DNA of 51,488 nt from Chamaesiphon sp. 336R_metabinner_41 (GTDB lineage Bacteria; Cyanobacteriota; Cyanobacteriia; Cyanobacteriales; Chamaesiphonaceae): contig JANYDE010000092.1 of assembly GCA_025359915.1 (NCBI GenBank), positions 1 to 51,488 on the forward strand. Direction: 5' to 3'. Shown here piece after piece: positions 43,111 to 51,488 of the stretch. Under the pieces are notes generated by a model, which was not told the DNA's origin, ran no database searches, and saw only the letters and a program-made list of their open reading frames with translations. Position 1 is the stretch's first letter, and every line of letters begins with the position of its first letter. A program made the position numbers and the translations under genes.

Positions 43111-43246
43111 ATCTAATGCCATGCCAACTACTTGCGATTGCCCACGGTACGCTACGCAAACGATTCCTGCGTTCGGCTTTGGCAATCATATCGAGTCGCT
43201 CGACGATTTCTTTGCTGGTGTGAGCTGATCCAGTTACTCCAGACAT
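43082..43246 (-). other. Small minus-strand frame, 54 codons, possible gene remnant; rest of the 317-bp gap empty
   Basis: The frame reads MSGVTGSAHTSKEIVERLDM, then IAKAERRNR. The KEIVERLDMIAKAERRN part looks like a real helical protein start; after it the frame runs through repeat-like sequence and overlaps the end of the truncated dynamin gene on the opposite strand. It may be the broken start of a small DNA-binding or antitoxin-like gene. The remainder of the gap up to ilvD holds nothing that I can support. Confidence 0.25.
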
Positions 43247-43427
43247 AAGTTGAAAAATTTCCGATAGAGAAGGAAATTATAGCCGAAGTCAGAAATCTGG
43301 TGTTGGTATCTGCTCAGAAGTTCAAATAACCCGTAGAATAGATCGAATACAAATAGCCGATAACTCAATCGCTGCCTTTGTGAGAAAGTGAAGCGGCGGC
43401 TGTAAAAATTGAGATTTTAAAGAGATT

Positions 43428-45113
43428 ATGTCAGATAACAAACGCAGTCAAGCTATTACCCAAGGCGTACAACGCTCCCCCAATCGGGCGATGCTTAGAG
43501 CTGTTGGCTTTGGGGATAATGATTTTACTAAACCGATTATCGGATTAGCAAATGGTTATAGTACGATTACGCCCTGCAATATGGGGATTAATAAATTAGC
43601 AATTCGAGCTGAGGCTGCGCTCAGATCTGCGGGGGCGATGCCCCAGATGTTTGGTACGATTACGATCAGTGATGGGATTTCGATGGGTACAGAGGGGATG
43701 AAATATTCGCTCGTATCGCGGGAAGTGATTGCTGATTCGATCGAAACTGCTTGTACAGGGCAAAGTATGGATGCTGTCCTGGCGATCGGTGGATGTGATA
43801 AAAATATGCCAGGAGCGATGATTGCGATCGCCCGCATGAATATTCCCTCGATCTTTGTCTACGGTGGTACGATCAAGCCAGGACATCACAATGGCAAGGA
43901 TTTAACCGTTGTGAGTTCCTTTGAAGCTGTCGGACAATTTAGCGCAGGCAAAATCGACGAAACCGAATTGATGGCTGTCGAAAAAAAAGCTTGCCCTGGT
44001 GCTGGCTCCTGTGGCGGCATGTTCACCGCGAATACCATGTCTTCTGCCATTGAAGCAATGGGTTTGAGCATCCCCTACTCCTCTACTATGGCAGCCGAAG
44101 ATGAGGAAAAAGCTGTAAGTGCCGAAAAGTCTGCTTATACCCTCGTTCAAGCAGTAAAAAATCAAATATTACCCACGCAAATATTAACCCGCAAAGCCTT
44201 TGAAAATGCGATCGCGGTAATTATGGCAGTTGGTGGCTCTACCAATGCCGTCTTGCACCTGCTAGCCATCTCTCGGACGATCGGTGTGCCTTTGTCGATC
44301 GATGATTTTGAAGCCATTCGCGGCAAAGTCCCCGTCATCTGCGATCTCAAACCATCCGGTAAATACGTCGCCACCGACTTACACCAAGCTGGCGGTATTC
44401 CCCAAGTCATGAAAATATTACTAGAACAGGGATTACTCCACGGCGACGCACTCACCATCAGCGGGCAAACAGTCGCCGAAGTATTAGCAGATATCCCCAG
44501 CACCCCCCGCGCCGACCAAGATGTGATCCGCCAATGGGACAATCCCATGTATGCTCAAGGACATCTCGCCATCCTCAAAGGCAACCTCGCCACCGAAGGC
44601 GCAGTCGCCAAAATTACCGGAGTCAAAAAAGCCGTAATTACTGGTCCAGCGCGGGTATTTGAATCAGAAGAAGCCTGTCTAGATGCCATCCTCGCTGGCA
44701 AAATCCAAGCGGGAGATGTCATCGTCATCCGCTATGAAGGGCCAAAAGGCGGCCCAGGAATGCGCGAAATGCTCGCGCCTACCTCCGCCATCATCGGCGC
44801 GGGTTTAGGCGATACCGTCGGCTTAATCACCGATGGACGCTTTTCTGGCGGTACCTACGGGATGGTAGTCGGACATGTTGCCCCTGAAGCCTATGTCGGC
44901 GGCACAATTGCCCTAGTTAATGAAGGCGATAGTATCACGATCGATGCTCCCCAACGTCTATTACAGCTAAATGTTTCTGAACCAGAATTAGCAACTCGTC
45001 GCGCCAACTGGCAAGCACCAGAACCTCGCTATAAAACAGGTGTTTTGGGCAAATACGCTAAATTAGTTTCTTCTAGCAGTTTAGGTGCTGTCACCGATAT
45101 GGAGCTATTTTAG
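43428..45113 (+). CDS. ilvD: Dihydroxy-acid dehydratase, 561 aa
   Basis: A [2Fe-2S] enzyme that dehydrates dihydroxy-acids in isoleucine and valine synthesis. The conserved GGCDKNMPG and [16 protein letters not shown] cluster-binding motifs are present, along with [12 protein letters not shown] and the C-terminal [14 protein letters not shown]. Length is normal. It begins at ATG 43428 after an AT-rich leader. A strong hairpin follows the stop codon, so it is likely monocistronic. Confidence 0.97.
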   Translation: MSDNKRSQAITQGVQRSPNRAMLRAVGFGDNDFTKPIIGLANGYSTITPCNMGINKLAIRAEAALRSAGAMPQMFGTITISDGISMGTEGMKYSLVSREVIADSIETACTGQSMDAVLAIGGCDKNMPGAMIAIARMNIPSIFVYGGTIKPGHHNGKDLTVVSSFEAVGQFSAGKIDETELMAVEKKACPGAGSCGGMFTANTMSSAIEAMGLSIPYSSTMAAEDEEKAVSAEKSAYTLVQAVKNQILPTQILTRKAFENAIAVIMAVGGSTNAVLHLLAISRTIGVPLSIDDFEAIRGKVPVICDLKPSGKYVATDLHQAGGIPQVMKILLEQGLLHGDALTISGQTVAEVLADIPSTPRADQDVIRQWDNPMYAQGHLAILKGNLATEGAVAKITGVKKAVITGPARVFESEEACLDAILAGKIQAGDVIVIRYEGPKGGPGMREMLAPTSAIIGAGLGDTVGLITDGRFSGGTYGMVVGHVAPEAYVGGTIALVNEGDSITIDAPQRLLQLNVSEPELATRRANWQAPEPRYKTGVLGKYAKLVSSSSLGAVTDMELF

Positions 45114-45145
45114 GATCGTGGATTAAATAACTTGAAACTTTTTCC

Positions 45146-45195
45146 CAATCTCTGAGGTAGGGGCAATTCATGAATTACCCATACCTCAGAGATTG
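45146..45195. terminator. Hairpin between ilvD and the phosphatase gene
   Basis: CAATCTCTGAGGTA and TACCTCAGAGATTG form a 14-bp perfect outer stem; GGG, AATTC, GAATT and CCC extend it. It is of the common cyanobacterial GTAGGGGCAATTCATGAATT class. A TTG that could start the phosphatase lies at its right end, which supports the downstream ATG. Confidence 0.65.
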
Positions 45196-45228
45196 AGTAC
45201 TAGAACTCCCATCTCTTCCTCAGAAAAA

Positions 45229-47052
45229 ATGCTAAAACGGATTCAGCGTAAGCTTTATAGATGGTCGATACTAGGAGCAATCACTTTATTTATTGCAGTT
45301 AATATTACCCCAGTTTTATCAAGATCTGTACCCAATCAACAGCGGAATACTATTCTGATGATTGGCGATGGAATGGGTTGGGACATGACTAGAGCCGCTG
45401 CAATTCAAAGTTTAATCGATCGAGGTAAATCAGGTAAAACCCTCAAAGATTTTTATACCCAAGGGCGCGGTTGGGGTCTAAATATGCAGACGCTCAAGGG
45501 ATACGCGATCAGTACTACCTATGGCACGATAATTGCCGATAGTAAGGGCGAATATAGTGGCGATCATAGTGCCCTGGATGGCTCTAAAAAGCTGACTGGC
45601 GCAAGTCCCATTCGCTCAAACTTCAAGTTCGATCCCAAGTTTTATTCAACCCAAAATAGTCCCGATTCAACCACTCCAAAATCGGGAAATTTAGTTGGAT
45701 ACAATCGCATTAAAGGTGGTGTAAATCCGTGGACTCCAGGGATCGATCGAGAGTATATTAAAGCCAACTATCCTGACTCTGCCAATACAGCCACCACTCT
45801 CTATACTGGCGTAAAAAGCTATAATAACGCGATCGCCGTCGATATCTACGAACGTCCCCTAACTACCATCCTCAGAACCGCTGCCAGTCTGGGTAAATCC
45901 ACTGGATTGGTTACATCAGTACCGATCGATCATGCCACACCCGGAGCTGCTGCAGCAAACGTCAATCGCCGCACCAAATACGATCTCAATGCACCAGAGG
46001 CGACTCCCCTCGACAACATCCTTCAACAGGAACTCCGCATTTATCAACCCACCGTCTTACTCGGCGGCGGACATCCATTATCTAATATCAAGAAACCACT
46101 ACCTACAGGCGTAGAACCAGATCATACTTATATCAGCGAAACTACCTATCGGGAACTCACCACCCATCCCGATCATAATCTCTACAAATATACCTTCCGC
46201 GAACGTGGTGAAAATGCTGCCAAAAAATTAGCCAAAACCGCCACTCAAATCGATCCCAATCGCGGACAACGGCTACTTGGAGTCTATGGCGCGCGCGGAC
46301 AAAATGGCAACCTTCCCGTCAGCTCCGCCAACCACGACTACGGAACAACTGGTTTTGACATGTTCAAAGTCCATCTCACGAGAGGGTTACAACCAGATAC
46401 CGAACGTCCGCTCGCTCCAGGTGAAACCAACGCCAAATTTATTCAGCGGGAATGGAATGAGAATCCCACCCTGAGCGATTTGGCGACAGCAGCTTTAACC
46501 GTGCTAAATAAAGATCTCGATGGATTCTGGTTGATGATTGAAGGCGGCGATATCGATTGGGCTGCCCATGATAATAACCTCGATAATCTGATCGGTGCTA
46601 CGCTGGATTTCGATCGATCCGTCGGTACAGTCATTAAATGGATCGAAAACCACGGCGGTTGGGAACGCAATCAACTCATCGTCACCGCCGACCACGACCA
46701 TTATTTTACCCTAAACGATGATTTCCCCGATCGCTTGCGGCAACAAGGTGCCAAAGCCCTCACAGCGGCCACTAACGCGATCGATGCGGGTCACTATTGG
46801 GGTTCACAACCAGTAGTTGTCAAGGATGCCAAAGGCAAGGAATTGCCAGCAACAGGCAAATATGGCTGGGGAAAGCATACCAATCATCCCGTCCCTGTGT
46901 ATTATCAAGGCTTTGCCTCGGATGTCCTGACTAAATCGATCGGGCAAGGATTCAAACTCTACGATTATGATATCCCTGGTATCCCTGGTTTAATCGACCA
47001 AAGCCATATTTATCAAACCCAATTAGCCGCCGTCAAGGCAAGTAATAAGTAA
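45229..47052 (+). CDS. Alkaline phosphatase (PhoA type), 607 aa
   Basis: A secreted metallo-phosphatase that releases phosphate. A signal peptide is visible (KRIQRKLYRW, then a hydrophobic stretch ILGAITLFIAVNITPVLS). The core has MIGDGMGWDM (metal Asp), YPDSANTATTLYTGVKSYN with the nucleophilic Ser in DSA, MIEGGDIDWAAHDNN and VTADHDHYF. Several inserts make it longer than the E. coli enzyme. The start at ATG 45229 was chosen over a TTG at 45193, which lies in the upstream hairpin. I see no clear PHO box. The C-terminal codons and stop lie in an AGTAATA heptamer pair. Confidence 0.9.
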   Translation: MLKRIQRKLYRWSILGAITLFIAVNITPVLSRSVPNQQRNTILMIGDGMGWDMTRAAAIQSLIDRGKSGKTLKDFYTQGRGWGLNMQTLKGYAISTTYGTIIADSKGEYSGDHSALDGSKKLTGASPIRSNFKFDPKFYSTQNSPDSTTPKSGNLVGYNRIKGGVNPWTPGIDREYIKANYPDSANTATTLYTGVKSYNNAIAVDIYERPLTTILRTAASLGKSTGLVTSVPIDHATPGAAAANVNRRTKYDLNAPEATPLDNILQQELRIYQPTVLLGGGHPLSNIKKPLPTGVEPDHTYISETTYRELTTHPDHNLYKYTFRERGENAAKKLAKTATQIDPNRGQRLLGVYGARGQNGNLPVSSANHDYGTTGFDMFKVHLTRGLQPDTERPLAPGETNAKFIQREWNENPTLSDLATAALTVLNKDLDGFWLMIEGGDIDWAAHDNNLDNLIGATLDFDRSVGTVIKWIENHGGWERNQLIVTADHDHYFTLNDDFPDRLRQQGAKALTAATNAIDAGHYWGSQPVVVKDAKGKELPATGKYGWGKHTNHPVPVYYQGFASDVLTKSIGQGFKLYDYDIPGIPGLIDQSHIYQTQLAAVKASNK

Positions 47053-47088
47053 TAATATCTAGTTGGTGGGCACTGATCACCAACTAGA
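47041..47088. repeat. AGTAATA x2 heptamers plus a TCTAGTTGGTG hairpin
   Basis: AGTAATA at 47041-47047 and 47048-47054 contain the stop codon of the phosphatase. TCTAGTTGGTG (47058-47068) then pairs with CACCAACTAGA (47078-47088). The hairpin lies between convergent genes and may be a bidirectional terminator. Confidence 0.65.
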
Positions 47089-47115
47089 TTTCACGCATTA
47101 TCAATCAATTCGGAT

Positions 47116-47670
47116 CTATTTAACAAAGCCTAAATCTTTACCATTGCCAGCATGTACCAAAGCTAATTTTTCATATTTTTGAGCGTGTAAAATCAGCCCT
47201 TCCGCTTCCGCCTTTTCCACTTGTCGGAGACATTTTGCAGGTACGCCAACCATCAACGAGTAAGGTGGTACATCCTTTGTCACCACACAGCCCGCCCCAA
47301 TAATACTACCTTTACCCACCCGAACGCCATCCAACACGATCGATCCAATCCCAATCAAGCAACCTGTTTCGATATAAGCAGAATGAATGACAGCTCGATG
47401 TCCAACAGTCACATAACTCTCCAAAATAGTTGGTATCCCAGGATCGCAGTGAATAATTGCCCCGTCCTGAATATTGCTACCAGCACCAATCTCAATCCGC
47501 TCGACATCGCCTCGCACTACGGCACCATACCAGATACTTACGCCAGGATCGATCGACACATTCCCCATCAAAACTGAATTAGCAGCTACAAATGCAGCAC
47601 GAGAGACATCGACAGGTGCCCAGAACGCGGGTAACTCTTTGTTGATATCCACTAAATTGCTTGAATCCAT
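47116..47670 (-). CDS. Gamma-carbonic-anhydrase-like hexapeptide protein, 184 aa
   Basis: A left-handed beta-helix protein. Three His residues that would bind zinc are in [14 protein letters not shown] and AVIHSA, and the hexapeptide pattern runs through VSIDPG, IEIGAG, CLIGIG and SIIGAG. The C-terminal [12 protein letters not shown] and a following helix are also typical. Annotated homologues include gamma carbonic anhydrases and PaaY/YrdA proteins; it is not CcmM, which has RuBisCO-small-subunit-like repeats. Activity is not certain. It overlaps the YciI gene by 19 bp on the same strand. Confidence 0.9.
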   Translation of the reverse strand: MDSSNLVDINKELPAFWAPVDVSRAAFVAANSVLMGNVSIDPGVSIWYGAVVRGDVERIEIGAGSNIQDGAIIHCDPGIPTILESYVTVGHRAVIHSAYIETGCLIGIGSIVLDGVRVGKGSIIGAGCVVTKDVPPYSLMVGVPAKCLRQVEKAEAEGLILHAQKYEKLALVHAGNGKDLGFVK

Positions 47671-47921
47671 TCTTTGACCTGATACTCTGTCCAGATTTTA
47701 TTCACCCAATAAGGATCGGCTTCAATCAGGTTACGAACTTGCTGTTCGTCAGTAGCTTCATAAATCCCGAAAACTTTAGTCAGATCTTGAGTTGGTCCGA
47801 TCGTTACCAATATACCATCAGCTTTTTGTTGTGCCAATCCAGCTAAATGCATTTCGCGATAGGGTGCGCGTTTAGTAACGACATCTTCACAGTAACTACC
47901 CCAGAGTAAGTATTTGGTCAT
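47652..47921 (-). CDS. YciI-like protein, 89 aa
   Basis: A small dimeric ferredoxin-like-fold protein with unknown biochemical activity. The sequence opens [18 protein letters not shown], with a REMHLAGL stretch carrying the conserved His, GPTQD, and [10 protein letters not shown], which is the Asp-Pro motif of the family. Length is normal. The last 19 bp overlap the start of the carbonic-anhydrase-like gene, so the two are co-translated. Confidence 0.9.
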   Translation of the reverse strand: MTKYLLWGSYCEDVVTKRAPYREMHLAGLAQQKADGILVTIGPTQDLTKVFGIYEATDEQQVRNLIEADPYWVNKIWTEYQVKEWIQAI

Positions 47922-48014
47922 GAATGTGTAATTTATTTATCGATCGAACATAATTAAAGCATAGACCGAATTACGATCTATGCTTTTTAAAATTAATTAG
48001 TCTTTTAGACTTTG

Positions 48015-48108
48015 GCGGAGATCTTTACCCCACCCCAGCTCTCCCCTTATAAAGGGGAGGGAGCCGGAAAGCCCCCTTTACAAGGGGTTTGGGGGTAAAT
48101 ATCTCCGC
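48015..48108. repeat. Inverted-repeat element, 94 bp
   Basis: Ends GCGGAGAT / ATCTCCGC plus TTTACCCC / GGGGTAAA; inside is CTCCCC...GGGGAG. It lies between YciI and ahcY. A half copy of the same family lies at 51311-51355. Confidence 0.6.
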
Positions 48109-48118
48109 AGCAAAAGAA

Positions 48119-49507
<1,389 letters not shown>

Positions 49508-49698
49508 CTATACAGATGCAATCGATCCTCCAGATCCTAAAATAACTAGTACGATAGGAATAACCCTGATCTCTCAAAGATTTTCCACTTGTCATGAGTC
49601 AGACTAGGGAGCTAGATCACCGTCCAACGCTATTCTTAATAGACCTCTTGCGTGAATAGGTAGAATTAGAATGAGAGTAGCGGAAAGAGGAAAGAAGC

Positions 49699-50058
49699 AT
49701 GACCTACAAACAACTAAAGGAGTTAAAACCGGAAGCATTCAAAAGAAGATGTCGATTGCAGATTGAGACATTTAATCAGATGGTTGAAATACTGAATCCA
49801 CATCTGAATCGAAAGGGGAAAAGAGGTGGGCAGTGCAAACTCAGTGTCGAAGACCAGTTACTAGTAGTACTAGAATATTGGAGAGAATATCGAACACAAT
49901 TTCATATTGGAACGAGCTGGAGTCTGAGTGAATCAGCAGGTCTAATCTACCTTGCTCATCAGACTGTTCCCAACACAAAATCTCCAATCTATCCCTTTCC
50001 CCTTTCCCCTTTCCCCTTTCCCCTTTCCCCTTTCCCCTTTCCCCTTTCCCCTCTCTAA
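49699..50058 (+). pseudogene. IS5-type transposase, N-terminal fragment
   Basis: The first about 80 residues (MTYKQLKELKPEAFKRR, then RGGQCKLSVEDQLLVVLEYW and TSWSLSES) are the helix-turn-helix domain that opens many IS5-family transposases. Then homology stops and the frame reads through unrelated sequence into a TTTCCCC array, which gives a repeating PFPLSPF tail. No DDE domain follows, so this is a broken copy. Upstream, AGACCTCTTGC at about 49640 resembles the end of a cyanobacterial IS5-type element; no matching right end is seen. Confidence 0.75.
49996..50051. repeat. Heptamer tandem repeat TTTCCCC x8
   Basis: Eight uninterrupted copies of TTTCCCC. It lies at the 3-prime end of the flavoprotein gene on the minus strand (stop at 50055) and, on the plus strand, in the tail of the broken transposase. 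Confidence 0.9.
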
Positions 50059-51281
50059 ACAAGTCCCATTGCTAATCCCGCCAGATATCCAGTTGTCCAA
50101 GCACTTTGGAAATTAAAGCCGCCTGTCACGCCATCGATATCGAGGATTTCTCCGGCAAAGTATAAGCCTGGGCAGATCTTGCTTTCCATCGTCTTGAAAT
50201 TCACCGATTTGAGATCGATACCGCCACAGGTGACGAATTCTTCCTTAAATGCGCCTTTGCCAGTAATCTGATATTCACCACGATTTAATTCTTGGATTAA
50301 TCGATCGAGTGTTTTATTTGCCAATCCCGCCCATCGATCCGTAGCTTGAATGCCAATATAGCTAGTCAAGGATTCCCACAAGCGATGGGGAATCGGCACA
50401 GGACAACTATTTTGGATAGTTTTTTGAGGTAGTTGAGATTTGACAGCTAGGATTAATTCTCGCAATTTATCGGCTCGATAATCTGGCAACCAGTCGATAG
50501 TCAATGTCGTCTTGTATCGAGATTCAGCGAGAAATCTCGCGCCCCAGGCAGACAATTTTAGCACGGCGGGGCCACTCACACCCCAATGGGTGATTAATAA
50601 TGGGCCTGTCTGAGTCAGGGCATTTTTTCCTGTAGCGGCTAATTTGACGACGGCAGCTTTGACGCTGACTCCAGCTAGACTCGCCAGACGCGGATCGGGA
50701 ATATTGAATGTAAATAAGGACGGTACGGGCGTTAAAATCGGGTGTCCTAGTTTTTGTGCCCATTTATAAGCACTAGGATTACTCCCTGTCGCTAATAGGA
50801 CTCGATCGGCTGTGAGAACTTGTCCTGATTTGAGGTTTACAGCCCATCCTGATGGCGGTTGAGGGGTAATGTCAGCGACAGCCTCTCCCGTCCAAATCTT
50901 GACCCCAGCGGACGCAGCAGCGTCCATTAAGCAGCGGACGATCGTCTCAGAATCATCAGTTGTTGGAAACATCCGTCCATCGGCTTCGGTTTTGAGCTGG
51001 ACACCTTGATCGGCATACCAATTGACGGTATCCTGTGGTTGGAACCGTGTAAATGCGCCCCGCAGAGCCTTATTGCCGCGCGGATAGTACTGAATGAGCT
51101 GAAGGGGATCGAAACAGGAGTGAGTGACGTTGCACCTACCCCCGCCGGAAATCTTGACCTTACCGAGGGGGTATTTGCCAGCTTCGAGTAGGGTGACTTG
51201 CGTCTGCGGATAAGTTTGAGCGCAGGTAATCGCCGCGAAAAATCCCGCCGCGCCACCGCCGATGACAATTATTTTGGACAC
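50055..51281 (-). CDS. HI0933-type NAD(P)/FAD-dependent oxidoreductase, 408 aa
   Basis: A flavoprotein of the YhiN/BaiN-like group. The FAD-binding motif GGGAAGFFAAITCA is at residues 8-21; KISGGGRCNVTH (family signature) follows, and the C-terminal end has FAGEILDIDGVTGGFNFQSAW. Length is normal. The reaction is unknown in most members. It begins at ATG 51281 and is followed directly by the heptamer array and the broken transposase. The 200 bp upstream hold only repeat sequences. Confidence 0.93.
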   Translation of the reverse strand: MSKIIVIGGGAAGFFAAITCAQTYPQTQVTLLEAGKYPLGKVKISGGGRCNVTHSCFDPLQLIQYYPRGNKALRGAFTRFQPQDTVNWYADQGVQLKTEADGRMFPTTDDSETIVRCLMDAAASAGVKIWTGEAVADITPQPPSGWAVNLKSGQVLTADRVLLATGSNPSAYKWAQKLGHPILTPVPSLFTFNIPDPRLASLAGVSVKAAVVKLAATGKNALTQTGPLLITHWGVSGPAVLKLSAWGARFLAESRYKTTLTIDWLPDYRADKLRELILAVKSQLPQKTIQNSCPVPIPHRLWESLTSYIGIQATDRWAGLANKTLDRLIQELNRGEYQITGKGAFKEEFVTCGGIDLKSVNFKTMESKICPGLYFAGEILDIDGVTGGFNFQSAWTTGYLAGLAMGLV

Positions 51282-51310
51282 AGTTGGGATAAGGTGTTGT
51301 GAGTTGCACA

Positions 51311-51482
51311 GATTTTACCCCACCCCAGCCCTCCCCTTTCCAAGGGGAGGCAGGGTGGTTTCATACAAGAAAAGAATAATGTCAAAACCCTAGTTCTTAG
51401 TCTTCAAACGCCCTCTGCGAAGGCAGACGCTACGCGAACAAATGAATTTGGGGCTAAGAGCGAAAGTCCACTGAAGTGGACT
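51311..51482. repeat. Repeat-rich tail of the window
   Basis: TTTTACCCCACCCCAGCC at about 51312 with CTCCCCTTTCCAAGGGGAG forms a half copy of the 48015 element. At 51465-51482 AGTCCACT and AGTGGACT pair around GA. No gene is supported from 51282 to the end. Confidence 0.45.
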
Positions 51483-51488
51483 AAGCGA

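Noticed and set aside
45114-45228. A PHO box ahead of the alkaline phosphatase
   Set aside because: No convincing direct repeat of the PHO-box type was found; the strong feature is a hairpin that more likely ends ilvD transcription.

Overview
The window reads as the chromosome of a cyanobacterium. It is saturated with CGATCG and GCGATCGC (HIP1-like) words. It has hairpin and heptamer repeats of types common in cyanobacteria, and housekeeping genes whose context fits that group (era, alaS, ilvD, ahcY, cobM, sbcC, a dacB-type carboxypeptidase). Genus cannot be proven from sequence alone; the extreme density of TCGATCGA words would fit a Chamaesiphon-like organism, but that is a guess. No rRNA, tRNA or CRISPR array was found.

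Layout. 1-1235: the edge of an IS66-type transposase and two AT-rich unknown genes. 1400-4298: a MoxR-type AAA ATPase paired with a DUF2201-type metallopeptidase/VWA protein. 4357-7642: HD hydrolase, Era GTPase, phosphatase-like protein and a cysteine-hydrolase-like protein. 7888-22979: an exopolysaccharide locus with four GT4 glycosyltransferases, a serine-acetyltransferase-like protein, two tandem MurJ/MviN-type flippases, a UDP-glucuronate-4-epimerase-like enzyme, an AsnB amidotransferase and a Wzy/O-antigen-ligase-type membrane protein. cobM sits inside it. 23144-27859: sbcC and dacB, divergent. 27868-29815: hspA and an IS200-type element among four copies of a two-hairpin repeat. 29840-33403: alaS, a BrnT toxin-antitoxin pair and a tiny hydrophobic protein. 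33410-36238: an 83-bp tandem repeat, larC, a Sua5/YciO gene and an inverted-repeat element. 36315-43110: three dynamin-like GTPases plus a small membrane protein. 43428-51281: ilvD, alkaline phosphatase, gamma-carbonic anhydrase-like protein, YciI, ahcY, a broken IS5-type transposase and a HI0933-type flavoprotein.

How the genes work together. The minus-strand block from 22979 down to 9890 supplies sugar precursor (epimerase), assembly (GT4s), amidation or acetylation (AsnB; the acetyltransferase is on the plus strand), flipping (MurJ-like pair) and polymerisation (Wzy-like) of a surface polysaccharide. No priming transferase or export channel is visible here. The MoxR-VWA pair looks like a two-gene ATPase/effector unit. 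The dynamin block looks like a membrane-remodelling module of unknown purpose.

Best leads: a MurJ-like flippase carrying a C-terminal tail of four LTxxQ-pair units with an invariant 23-residue spacing; the dynamin cluster, including a stalk-less paralogue with Asp changed to Asn in its G4 motif; a degenerate second copy of the metallopeptidase domain in the VWA protein; a probable FourU-like thermometer on hspA; the four two-hairpin repeats around the IS200-type transposase; and heptamer arrays placed at gene ends.
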